In this document: in pieces, positions 11,630-22,391 of the stretch | How the letters are laid out: the number at the start of each line of letters is the position of its first letter | Position numbering within the stretch: the stretch's first letter is position 1 | DNA from: Caprella mutica | Taxonomy: Eukaryota > Arthropoda > Malacostraca > Amphipoda > Caprellidae | Reading direction: 5' to 3' | Length of the DNA stretch: 64,000 bases | Assembly (NCBI GenBank): GCA_947561585.1 | Contig: CANNZV010001444.1 | Span: 89,902-153,901, forward strand | The notes under the pieces: generated by a model | Told to the model about the DNA's origin: nothing | Databases searched by the model: none | The model's input: only the letters and a program-made list of their open reading frames with translations | Made by a program: the position numbers and the translations under genes

Positions 11630-13560
11630 GACGGAGTATCGAAAGACAGAGTATCGAAAGACAGAGTATCGAAAGACGGAGTATCGAAAGACAGAGTATC
11701 GAAAGACAGAGTATCGAAAGACAGAGTATCGAAAGAAAGAGTATCGAAAGACAAAGTATCGAAGACAAAGTATCGAAAGACAGAGTATCGAAAGACAGAG
11801 TATCGAAAGACAAAGTATCGAAGACAAAGTATCGAAAGACAAAGTATCGAAAGACAGTGTATCGAAAGACAGAGTATCGAAAGACAGAGTATCGAAAGAC
11901 AAAGTATCGAAAGACAGAGTATCGGAAGACAAAGTATCGAAAGACAGAGTATCGAAAGACAAAGTATCGAAGACAAAGTATCGAAAGACAAAGTATTGAA
12001 AGACAGAGTATCGAAAGACAAAGTATCGAAAGACAGAGTATCGAAAAACAAAGTATCGAAAGACAAATTATCGAAAGACAAAGTATCGAAAGACAGAGTA
12101 TTGAAAGACAGAGTATCGAAAGACAGAGTATCGAAAGACAAAGTGTCGAAAGACAAAGTATCAAAAGACAGAGTATCGAAAGACAGAGAATCGAAAGACA
12201 AAGTATCAAAAGACAAAGTATCGAGAGACAGAGTATCGAAAGAAAGAGTATCGAAAGAAAGAGTATCGAAAGACAGAGTATCGAAAGACAGAGTATCGAA
12301 AGACAGAGTATCGAAAGACAGAGTATCGAAAGACAGAGTATCGAAAGACAGAGTATCGAAAGACAAAGTATCAAAAGACAAAGTATCGAGAGACAGAGTA
12401 TCGAAAGAAAGAGTATCGAAAGAAAGAGTATCGAAAGACAAAGTATCGAAAGACAACGTATCGAAAGACAAAGTATCGAAAGACAAAGTATCGAAAGACA
12501 GAGTATCGAAAGACGAAGTATCGAAAGACAGAGTATCGAAAGACAAAGTATCGAAAGACAGAGTATCGAAAGACAAAGTATCGAAAGACAAAGTATCGAA
12601 AGACAGAGTATCGAAAGACAGAGTATCGAAAGACAAAGTATCGAAAGACAAAGTATCGAAAGACAGAGTATCGAAAGACAAAGTATCGAAAGACAGAGTA
12701 TCGAAAGACAAAGTATCGAAAGACAAAGTATCGAAAGACAGAGTATCGAAAGAAAGAGTATCGAAAGACAAAGTATCGAAGACAAAGTATCGAAAGACAG
12801 AGTATCGAAAGACAGAGTATCGAAAGACAAAGTATCGAAGACAAAGTATCGAAAGACAAAGTATCGAAAGACAGTGTATCGAAAGACAGAGTATCGAAAG
12901 ACAGAGTATCGAAAGACAAAGTATCGAAAGACAGAGTATCGGAAGACAAAGTATCGAAAGACAGAGTATCGAAAGACAAAGTATCGAAGACAAAGTATCG
13001 AAAGACAAAGTATTGAAAGACAGAGTATCGAAAGACAAAGTATCGAAAGACAGAGTATCGAAAAACAAAGTATCGAAAGACAAATTATCGAAAGACAAAG
13101 TATCGAAAGACAGAGTATTGAAAGACAGAGTATCGAAAGACAGAGTATCGAAAGACAAAGTGTCGAAAGACAAAGTATCAATAGACAGAGTATCGAAAGA
13201 CAGAGAATCGAAAGACAAAGTATCAAAAGACAAAGTATCGAGAGACAGAGTATCGAAAGAAAGAGTATCGAAAGAAAGAGTATCGAAAGACAGAGTATCG
13301 AAAGACAGAGTATCGAAAGACAGAGTATCGAAAGACAGAGTATCGAAAGACAGAGTATCGAAAGACAGAGTATCGAAAGACAAAGTATCAAAAGACAAAG
13401 TATCGAGAGACAGAGTATCGAAAGAAAGAGTATCGAAAGAAAGAGTATCGAAAGACAAAGTATCGAAACACAAAGTATCGAAAGACAGAGTATCGAAAGA
13501 CAGAGTATCGAAAGACAGAGTATCGAAAGACAGAGTATCGAAAGACAAAGTAGAGAAAGA
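11630..13560 (+). repeat. 15-bp minisatellite with a 1017-bp higher-order repeat
   Basis: About 128 copies of the 15-bp unit GACAGAGTATCGAAA. Rare variants (GACAGTGTATCG, CGGAAGAC, GTATTGAAAG, CAAATTATCG, GACAGAGAATCG) recur in the same order 1017 bp apart. Thus 11761-12777 is repeated at 12778 to about 13550 with only a few differences. Scattered 14-bp units (TCGAAGAC) shift the phase. Very long frames on both strands (up to about 700 codons) arise because 15 is a multiple of three and the unit lacks stops; they are not genes. Confidence 0.92.
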
Positions 13561-13674
13561 TATTGTAAAGAAAGAAAACGAAAGTATAGAAAAACAAAAA
13601 TATAAGGACATATAGCATAGAAAGAAAAATGTAAAAAAATTTGAGACCGTGTCTCCCTAGCCTTGTTCAATGAA

Positions 13675-14380
13675 GACAAAATGAGCCCACCTACATTTCA
13701 GCCCGAAACAATTGGGCTCAGGACAATTCGGCCACAAGACAATAATTTTTGGGCCCAAGATAATCGAGCACATAATACTATTACAATATTCTTCCCTCTT
13801 TTGTGTAATCTTGATATTCAGTATTTGTAAGTTTAAATTTATTTTAAACTTAATTTTGCTCTCTATTCTTGCTCTAAATTAAAAATAGTCAGGTGACGAT
13901 ATTGAGTTGTGTTGTGCATCGCTCGATCTGTACCACCCTTCAATTACGTTAGTGGTACGAAGCAGACCTTCCATGACACGGTTGAAGAAACTCCACACAC
14001 ATAGTTTAGAAAGAGAATTTTGTCTATTTCTTCTGAATGGCTTTCATATCGACAAATTAACCTTAATGAAGCTTTCAGTGAAAGTTAAATATTATGTATG
14101 CAGTGTTATTCTATGGGAAAGCAAAATCTTAATATTCCGGGTTGTTACTGAGTCCACTTTTATCAGAGTCTATGATATCAACTTAATTTGCTACTGTAAT
14201 AGAAAAGTAAAGCTTCTCTATATTGTCTGCTGTAACCATTTAATTATTTTTTTTTGGGATCAATTGTACTAGGCTCAATTGTATTGGGGCCCAATTGCCA
14301 CGGGCCCAAATATCTTCGGCTCAATTTTTGGTGAGTCCAATTGTCGGGACATATGCAATTGACTTGGGCCCAACTGTCGG
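13675..14380. mobile_element. Tandem-repeat fold-back element FB-3, nested in FB-2
   Basis: TCAATGAA at 13667-13674 and 14381-14388 is a candidate 8-bp target duplication. The right end read inward is CCGACAGTTGGGCCCAAG and the left is GACAAAATGAGCCC. Arms carry degenerate units of the type GAC-AATTGGG-CCCAG at 13690-13775 and 14262-14375. The usual GGTNNNN terminus is missing on both sides, so the boundaries are less secure than for its neighbours. The core is AT-rich without a recognised gene. Confidence 0.55.
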
Positions 14381-14985
14381 TCAATGAACAAAATTCATGC
14401 TTCAAGTTATGTATAACTAATATAATGTATGTTATTTTTAAAGAAAGATTTCTCCAATTGATTAATTTTTCATTCGATCAATTTTCTATTTGATCAATTC
14501 TCCATTTTTATAAATTCGATTGAATTTTCGATACTCTGTCTTTCGATACTTTGTTTTTCGACACTTTGTCCTTCAATACTCTGTATTTCGATACTTTGTC
14601 TTTCGATACTCTGTCCTAGTACCCTAGTAACACATTGGTTATATTCAGAGGTATTACAATTTACAATCAACACTTAATGTATAGTTTTTCAGATTTTCTG
14701 GAATTTGATTTTGTTGCCGCTTTATACACATTTTCATTGATTGATTTATTTTCACTTAATTCATAAATTATCTATTTTGGTTGCTATTATATAAATATTA
14801 TGAAAAATATATGATTTGTTATATTACATTTGTTTCTATATTAGTTTACATGTAAGTACTTTGATATGTTTACATTATACAAGTGAAGTCAAATAAAATA
14901 TGACCCTCTTAATCATTTTATATAGCACTTCAAGCGACAGTTATTCCTACCTTATTATTTGGTAAAATATTATAAGATTTTATTA

Positions 14986-15073
14986 GAGGTTATTTAAACT
15001 CTGCGTTGAAGTTTTTTTTTCAGATTTGAAGCTTTCGAATAGAAAGATTTCTATTCATCACCAGGAGAAGGGT
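14986..15073 (+). mobile_element. Single-arm fragment of the element A/B family
   Basis: AGAGGTTATTTAAACTC through GATTTCTATTCATC matches the outer arm of elements A and B. The match stops after CAGGAGAAGGGTG, and no inverted partner lies nearby. Confidence 0.65.
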
Positions 15074-16639
15074 GATGCCCTTTTATATTTTAAGATTAAA
15101 AATATTATAAGATTATTATCTAATAATAATATGAGATTATTAACCTTCATTAGCATTCCTTTGAATGCTGTTAATAGTTACCAAGTATAAATCTGAACTA
15201 ATTCTCTGCTTGTACAGCAACCACTAGATCCGTATAGCGTCTTCTATTTCATGTATGTACATGTACTGTCCGTAGTACGAGCTTTACACGTATATAACTT
15301 TTGTCATTAGCTTTGTAATATTGTTCTTTACTTTACTTTATCCCTATTTTCACATAAATGTATTGGTATTTTCATTCTTAGGAACATTTTAATTGAGATT
15401 CGATATCTATTGATTTAAATGATCGTAAAGGCAAGCAGGTTAACATTTCCATTCGCTTTCTACCTAGGTCTTGAAACGCATGGATTGTTTTGAAACACAT
15501 GAATGGAGTCAAATGAATTGCAGCAACTTCTGGCCCATTTTATCTTTTACTTTGAAAGTTATTAATGGTATAATAGCAACTGAAAATTACGCATCCGATG
15601 GACTTATTCAATCCAATTAGTGTCGAAGCGACTGATAAATTGCTACACTAAATTTTAGAACTATTTCACGGAGTGAAAATTCCCTCCGTGATGCGAATAA
15701 TAAGGACAGAAAAGTTACTCCCGGCATAAATTTGTTGGTTTTTCGCTCTGATGCACACGAGAAATCTTTGCTTTCTTAGCACTAAAAGAAAATAGATTGA
15801 AGAACAAAATTTTGATAAAACATTTTCTAGAATGTAATTCGTATATTCAATTATTAATTTCGTGAATAGTTAAAGGGTGTACTTATTGTTCCTTCAAAGA
15901 ATGAAAAAAATAAACCAAGAATTATTTAAGAATACGAATTAAGAGAGAATGGATGAGGAGTTTCCATTGTATTTAAGCTCTTTTTTAATAACATTTCATC
16001 TCTACAACTAAATCCAAATTATTTAAAATTGTTCAATACTATAAAACAAACCAGATATCTTTACAAAAAAGTGTAGTATAATGTTTATTCACACCAGAGT
16101 TTACTTATTTCTTAGGTGGGAAATATAATCGTCGTATTACTAACAGGAAGCTCCGATTTATTTTTTATGCTGACTGGTAGTTCCTGTGGATAAACCACCA
16201 CCGGATATTGACTTTCCTTTCTAGATTTCGCTAGAGTTTCTTCTTTCTGTTCAGCGAAATGTCCATGAAAAATCTTTTGGCTGCTATTTGGAGAATGCTA
16301 TAATGAAAAACGTATCGTGAAGTTTCTAGACTTAGTGGACTATAAAGAATTTTTGGTGTTATTGGAATTGTAAATTGTAACAAATATGTAATTTGAAATA
16401 CCATACAGTGTTGGTAGAAAAATGTAAAATTTAATTGTAGTGGTGGAATAAATTTTGTGATTGATTTTTAGTTTTAAGAAAGATTTAGAGTATATGGTGT
16501 AAATATTGAAACAAATTTTGAAACATAGTGGTCTTTACAGAAGAATAATTCCCAATTCGGTGATTCAGTTTTTAGAATAGCCAATGCACTACATTATCAA
16601 CTCACAATTTGTTTTTGTAAAAATATTTATGTAACTGAA
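15074..16639. other. AT-rich non-coding region
   Basis: No terminal repeats, tandem arrays or coding frames recognised. Polyadenylation-like AATAAA occurs by chance in the AT-rich background. Confidence 0.4.
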
Positions 16640-16782
16640 AAAGCCACACAAACGGGTTGCTACACTTGCATTACACTTTGCCGGAAAGTCGGCTTCCGTT
16701 ATTGCGACAAAACCTTTAATTGTCCGGAAATCATGAAGCGTTTCAATGTAAAAGGTGATGTGTCTGATCGTACAAGAAGTGG
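16640..16782 (+). pseudogene. Mariner-type transposase fragment, N-terminal part, split by FB-4
   Basis: In the frame through 16688-16782 the translation ends EIMKRFNVKGDVSDRTRSG. This matches the end of the helix-turn-helix region of mariner transposases, where a motif of the type DRxRSGRP links the two DNA-binding helices. The frame breaks off exactly at the insertion of the 5-kb fold-back element. The sequence resumes at 21776 with AGA AGT GGT AGA, reading RSGR, because the duplicated target AGAAGTGG encodes it. Upstream of about 16640 the frame is degraded. The gene is dead (stops and frameshifts downstream). Confidence comes from the two halves supporting each other. Confidence 0.6.
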
Positions 16783-18056
16783 GGATGTGTAAATTCATCT
16801 CGGTTAAATATATCGCAGTAAACTCATCGCCTGGTAAATTCATCACATGGTAAATTCATCGCTTGTTAAATTCATCGCATAATAAATTCATCGCATGGTA
16901 AATTCATCGCATAGTAAATTCTCGCATGGTAATTTCATCGCAGGTAAATTCATCGGATTGTAAATCCTCGGTTATATGAAACAGGAAGGTAGATAGATAA
17001 TACAAATAATAGAGAGGTAAATAATAGATGGCTTTTTTAAAAGACATTGTAACGTTTCAAATAATAAGGTTATTATCAGGTTATTTAAACTCAACGTTGA
17101 AGGTTTTATCATTTTTCAAGCTTTCGAATAGAAAGATTTCTATTCATTATCAGGAGAAAGGTGGAAAACCTCGACCTGACAATGAATTTAAGACCAATAG
17201 TTGTATGTTGGATACCGTCTTTCTATTTCAGCTATCTATCTTTTTGTTTATTATTATTAATTAATCTATAGAAATTTAAATATGAAACCAAAATTATAAA
17301 ATTTGATACTACTTATAGCTACTGTTGACAAAATTCATTCTCTACAAAAGATTCTACTTTCTTTATATTTGTAACAAGCTTTAGAGGAGCGATAAAAAAA
17401 AACGGTCAACCTCTATAAATATATGTTTATTTCTTTCTGTTCACTTTTCTGTATTTTATTAGTTCTACCATTATTATTTTTTTTTATTATTATTATTATT
17501 GTCATTTCTTAAATTTTTTTTTAGAACTAATAAAATACAGAAAAATGAACAGAAAGAAATAGACATATAGTTATAGAGGTTGACCGTTTTTTTTTCGCTC
17601 CTCTATAGCTTGTTACAAATATAAAGAAAGTAGAATATTTTGTAGAGAATGAATGTTGTCAACAGTAGCTATAGGCAAGGTTCATAGACTATAACAGGTT
17701 AGACGAATTGAATATTACAACAACTTCAAAGTGTTACTATGAACTGCATCCACCAAGTCTTCAAACAATTTTAAAAATTAATTAATATTTTTTATAAAAG
17801 CGCTATCAAAATAATTCTCCTACATGCTAATTAGTTATTAGGTATTAAATTTTTGAATAAAATATACTTTTTTAATTTCAGAGAACCTAGTCATAATTTA
17901 ACAAAGGTTAAAAGTTTCATTTTCTAAATCATCTCTGAAATTAAAAAGTTCATTTTATTAAATAATAACTGATAAGGTAATACTTTGAAGAACTATTTTG
18001 ATCAATCCTTACGAAAAATAAATAATTTTTAAAGTTAAAGTAGTACCTATACACTG

Positions 18057-18111
18057 TATAGGTACCTACCTATTAATTTTGTTCACAGTAATCAGTAGGT
18101 AGGTACCTATA
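18057..18111. repeat. Perfect 16-bp inverted repeat
   Basis: TATAGGTACCTACCTA (18057-18072) and its exact complement (18096-18111) are separated by 23 bp. The phrase TACCTACCTA is common through the window. Confidence 0.8.
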
Positions 18112-18300
18112 GGCTATAAAAATAAGTATAATTGCAGTGTCATGAAACTTATGTTACAAATAATTGACATTTTATATTATTTATTATTACAATATTATGT
18201 GTGTAATCATTTTAAGAACAGTAATAAAAGCTGATGAAAATGTTAACCAGTGCCCCATCATATTTAAACTCACAAGGTGTTTGTAGCATCCTGGCATTCG

Positions 18301-19040
18301 GGTTTTTATCAATTAACAAGCGAAAAAATAATAATACTGAAATAATTTCCTACCACTCGATAGATTATTGAATTTAAAAGAGTTCTAGCTATGGACCCAC
18401 ATTGTTAAATTTATAGTTTAAGAGATATTCAAAACGAAACACTGCAGTTTTTTTTCAAAGAGTGTAGCACACTTATTTTCGGAGTTCATTGCAGTTAGTT
18501 TATTATCCATTTGCAAGCGAAAAAATAATAATATTGGAATATTTTTATACTCTTCGATAGATTATTAAGTTTAAAAGAGTTCCGGCTGTGGACCCACATT
18601 GTTAAATTTATAGTTTAAGAGATATTCAAGACGAAAGTTCTTTCCATACACTGTTGCACACTAATCACCGGAGTGAATGGTCTTTACTCTTTAGTTTCTC
18701 ATTCATTTTTCCACGGAAACACAATTATCTTATTATAATTTGATATCATCTGATAGATTATTAAATATAGAAGAATTTTGAGTATGGAACTAGTCTCTAA
18801 AAAGGGATGGTTTAAGAGATATTTCAGACGAAAGTTCTTTCTATACACTGTTGCACACAAATTCTTGGAGAGAACGGTCATTAGTTTTTTATCCATTTTT
18901 CCGTGGAAACACATTTATATTATCATAGTTTTATATAATATTATAGGTTATTAAATTTAAAATAATTCTGAGTACGGAACCAGAATCGAAAAATGTATGG
19001 TTTAAGAGAAAACCCCATATATCTCACTGTTTCACAACTC
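18301..19040. repeat. About 195-bp tandem repeat, four copies, inside the hAT element
   Basis: Copies start near 18301, 18497, 18693 and 18883. Each holds GATAGATTATT or a variant, AGTTTAAGAGATATTC or a variant, and TACACTGTTGCACAC in most copies. Copies 1-2 and 3-4 are closer to each other, suggesting stepwise duplication. Confidence 0.8.
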
Positions 19041-19408
19041 ATTTTTCAAAAACCGCCATATGATCACATCGTACCTCTGGCATTTTTTTCCAGACTGGTT
19101 AACCTGTTATAGTCTATGAACCTTGGCTATAGGTATTATCAAATTTTATAATTTTGGTTTCATATTTCGATTTTTATAGATTAATTAATAATAATAAACA
19201 AAAAGATAGATAGCTGAAATAGAAAGACGGTATCCAACATACAACTTATTGGTCATAAAATTCATTGTCAGGTCGAGGTTTTCCACCTTTCTCCTGATGA
19301 TGAATAGAAATCTTTCTATTCGAAAGCTTGAAACCTGATAAAACTTTTAACGTTGAGTTTAGATAACCTCATAATAATATGGTTTAAATCTTTTCCATCA
19401 AATAATAA

Positions 19409-21128
19409 GGTGCACCGACAATTGGGCCCAGGACTTTTGGGCCGAGGACAATTGAGCCCAGGACAATTGGCCCACAGGAAAATTTGACCCCAGGACAATA
19501 ATTGGGCTCCAAGACAATTGGCCCACGATAATTGGACCCCCAAACAATTGAGTTCTGAAAAAAATTAGGCAGAAGACACAATAACGAAGGGTATTTCTCA
19601 GTTATCTCTGAGCAAATTATATTATAATGAAATAAATAAATATTTTTTCATTGTTTTGTGGATACTGTTTTTAAAGAAAAATATTAATCAAATAACATAA
19701 ATTTATTGAAACCTGACTTTTTACAATTATGTTGGTGAATAAAATTCAGCAATACCTGAAAGAATTGCTTAAAATGCTTTAAAAGAAACGCTCAATATCC
19801 ATCTAGCATCTCTGCCTCTTGTTTTGAATCTTAATGCATTTCTTTTCACTGTAAATTTTTCGAATGACTGTCTTAAGATTATCTTCTCTTTAATGAAGAA
19901 AAGAGGTAGAGATAATAGAAATAACTAGGAAATAGTTTTGTCAGTAGCCACGATATATTGGAAAAATTTGTTATTTCAAATAAGAAGTTAAAATAAAATG
20001 TTGCGGGAGATAACTGGAAAGTTATTAAAAAAGTGTTACTTTGTTATTACTAGTGTAATGACAAAATTATCTTTGATATATGTTATATATTCTCTAAATA
20101 TGTGTTATATTTTTTTAATTCGATTGATATACTTGATAAGGTATATAATTAGCAATCCCGTTAAATCACATTTGGATACTAATCTCATGTCTCATTGTAA
20201 TGAAAATCTTTGTAGTATATAAAAAAATTCTATTAACTTGAATCATGACCTGTGGATCCATTGTGTAGTGTACATCGTCTGACAAAGTTGTCTCAGGAAT
20301 ATTTAGTTAATAAATAGGGTAACTTTTAAAGATTTTCGTTACATTGAACTAAGAAAAATTGAACAGATGTAGGTATAAAATGAGATTGTGAGAATCCATT
20401 TTGTAATAATAATATATAAAACTCTTCGATATTGAACACTGAACAGTGAAAAGGTTTCAACAAATTCACATTAACTTTGAATAAACTTGTATGTTCCGAT
20501 AATATCTGTATGTATTGGTGGGCCACGGCCTTCTTTAAATACCCATATTCTTATATTCTATTGGCTACATCATAACTCATTCGATATGCAGGAGTTCACT
20601 ATTGAGGTATACTTTAACTAGGAAATTTGTTGCTTACCTGACCTATCTCAGAACAGAAAATTATCGCAGTTTAAAAGAATAATAGTATTTTTTCATGAAA
20701 TGAATACGTTCTATTAAAAAAATATATTATTCATAACAAGAATATTTATTTCATATTAGGAATATTCTTTATTTTAATTATGGTCAAGACTATATATTTT
20801 TATGCAAAACGCATATTGTCACATGCCTAGTTATTACGGTTATTAAGATTCTTTAATTAAGTTAATACAGCCCAACCAACCATGACACGTACATTGTCAA
20901 CATGGGCACTAGACGGTTAGATGGACAAGAGATGGCAGACTGAAAAGTAGCCCAGAAATTACATTGGGATAATGTGGTTTTCCATTCTCGATGAATGTTA
21001 CCTTGGGAGAAAGTTGGTTCAATGTCAGGAAAACATTCCATTGAATTGTCATGTTGGCCCAACCTGATTACTATATAGCGTATCAACATTATCAACCCAA
21101 TTGCCGGGGCCCAATTGGATATGTTGCC
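19409..21128. mobile_element. Tandem-repeat fold-back element FB-5, within FB-4
   Basis: The left end GGTGCACC is followed by 15-bp units GAC-AATTGGG-CCCAG up to about 19555. The proposed right end, read inward from 21128, is GGCAACAT followed by two units with GGGCCCC. Flanks AAATAATAA (19400-19408) and AAAGAAAAC (21129-21137) agree at 6 of 9 positions. The right arm is very short. Between the arms there is no recognisable gene; frames of 66-77 codons at 19998-20222, 20326-20526 and 20862-21095 have no identifiable domain. A pair of inverted GTAAYGAAAATCTTT phrases sits near 20200 and 20335. Confidence 0.55.
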
Positions 21129-21775
21129 AAAGAAAACCGTTAATATTAAAAATTAAATTCTATCGTAACAGCTGCACAAACAATATATCTAAATTACTTT
21201 TAAAAAGATAAATTGTAAGCAATACCTCTTAAATAATTAGAAAACCTGGTTCCCATTTAGTGAGGCACTTATGCTTTGCTGATCAAATTTTCAAAGAGGT
21301 GTATCATTTACAGTTATGTTGTTGTTCAAACTATGGGTAGCTAACCAAATACGTTATTTGAGAAATAATATAAATTTAAATTAAAGAAAAATATGCATAA
21401 CTAATAAATAATAAATCAACGCAATTACCCACATATTTAAATATTTTATAGTAATTGTATGATATACATGTAAAAATTATATGACATTCTATTACTAAAA
21501 ATCCAATCTTTTTAAATATACTAACAGCTCAGATTCGTACAAATAAGTTACCCTAATCCAGCGAAAAGTAAATTTAGTAAGGTCGGCGAAATTATTTGCG
21601 AAGAGTTTATTTTATCTTATCAATTTAATTTTATAATGTACCATGCGATGAATTTACCATGCGATGAATTTACCATGCAATGTATTTATCATACGATGAA
21701 TTTGCCATGCGATGAATTCTACCGGCAATGAATTTACCGGCGATGAATTTACTGCGATGAATTTACCGGATACCG

Positions 21776-22391
21776 AGAAGTGGTAGAACTTGTTCTGAAC
21801 GGTTTTAACCAATGGTCAAACGTATTTGAGAGAAGATTAGGGGAAACCCAAAATATCGATTAGGTTGGTAGTGAAGACAGCTGACATGAGTCCCAGAACC
21901 ATGAGACGAATCGTCCACGAAGACTTTGGAATGTCCTCTTTCACCCTTCAAGAGAGACAAGCCCTGTCAGCTGCTATAAAGAAAAAAAATATTGTAGAAA
22001 AGCAATCTTCTTTTGAGAGAATTCAAGTCTGGCACGACTGGCGAGATCGTTTGGTCAGATGAAAGATCTTCACAGTTGAATTAACCCATAATTGAAGAAA
22101 TGACAGAATAGTTGAAAGAAATTTCCAATATATTCCTAATGATCAAAACTGGTGCAGACAGAATATTCCCAGGTTTTGGTCGAAAGTAATGTGGCCTCCG
22201 TGATCCTCAGATCTGATTCTTTTGAAATTTTTGCTGTGGTCCATCCTCGAAGCCAGGGCTTTTGGGAAAATTCACTGCAGAGTGGACTACTTAAAAGAAA
22301 TCTTATAAGAACAGCTGCATGCTGCGATAGGTGTTCAAAGGAAACTAGACGCGGTCAAATACTGATGGGGGAATTTTATACTTTTGTATAG
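21776..22391 (+). pseudogene. Mariner-type transposase fragment, central and C-terminal part
   Basis: Continues the frame broken at 16782. Blocks seen in shifting frames are: a second DNA-binding block MSPRTMRRIVHEDFGM (about 21886-21933); the first catalytic aspartate in WSDE (22052-22063) followed one frame over by KIFTVE; and a C-terminal block WPP-stop-SSDLILLKFLLW then SILEARA (about 22193-22265). In mariner elements the last region reads SPDLNPLDY-like and holds the third catalytic aspartate; here a lysine stands in its place. Stops, at least two frameshifts and a missing middle make it non-functional. Family level (mariner) is likely, subfamily not assigned. Confidence 0.6.

Larger units (their letters stand above)
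11622..14623. mobile_element. Tandem-repeat fold-back element FB-2, giant left arm
   Basis: An 8-bp target duplication CTAGTAAC (11614-11621 and 14624-14631) flanks ends GGTGTGCGGACGGAGTATCG and, inverted, GGTACTAGGACAGAGTATCG. Both run directly into a 15-bp unit GAC-AGAGTAT-CGAAA. The left arm is about 1.9 kb and the right only about 90 bp (14527-14618), so the arms have become very unequal. The core (13.6-14.5 kb) holds a second fold-back element. No transposase was found; a 121-codon frame at 13907-14272 has no recognisable domain and probably is not a gene. Confidence 0.85.
17676..19125. mobile_element. Non-autonomous hAT element
   Basis: Perfect 8-bp target duplication GCTATAGG (17668-17675, 19126-19133) and 26-bp inverted termini starting CAAGGTTCATAGACTATAAC. 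An 8-bp duplication and CAAGG-type ends are the hallmarks of hAT elements. The body is 1450 bp, holds an imperfect 195-bp tandem repeat and a perfect 16-bp inverted repeat, and encodes no transposase. It lies in the right arm of element B. Confidence 0.85.
17071..19398. mobile_element. Palindromic fold-back element B (A/B family), interrupted by a hAT
   Basis: Left arm from about 17071 (TATTATCAGGTTATTTAAAC) and right arm ending about 19398 are inverted. With the hAT at 17676-19125 removed, the remaining 0.9 kb is one nearly perfect palindrome centred near 17480. Outer arm sequence matches element A; the inner arm (CGGTCAACCTCTATAAAT and its complement) does not. A 13-bp direct repeat CAAATAATAAGGT (17058-17070, 19399-19411) flanks it. 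The 78-codon frame at 17028-17264 lies in the arm and is not a recognised protein. Confidence 0.75.
16783..21774. mobile_element. Tandem-repeat fold-back element FB-4 (5.0 kb) carrying nested elements
   Basis: The target duplication is AAGAAGTGG (16774-16782) versus GAGAAGTGG (21775-21783), 8 of 9 identical. The right terminus read inward is GGTATCCG then GTA-AATTCAT-CGCA; the left is a slightly shortened GGATGT then GTA-AATTCAT-C. Arms of the 16-bp unit GTAAATTCATCGCATG run at 16789-16972 and, inverted, 21640-21770. The element inserted into a mariner transposase gene, whose reading frame marks the empty site independently. Its body has been enlarged by element B, a hAT element within B, and FB-5. 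No transposase of its own is visible. Confidence 0.85.

Noticed and set aside
11583..13679. Very long frames (up to 698 codons) on both strands
   Set aside because: They lie entirely in the 15-bp minisatellite; all frames stay open because the unit length is a multiple of three and the unit lacks stop codons.
13907..14272. 121-codon frame in the FB-2/FB-3 core
   Set aside because: No domain recognised, non-ATG start, and it crosses the element boundary repeats.
19998..20526. Short opposite frames that both contain CNENL
   Set aside because: Caused by a short inverted repeat (GTAAYGAAAATC), not by protein homology.
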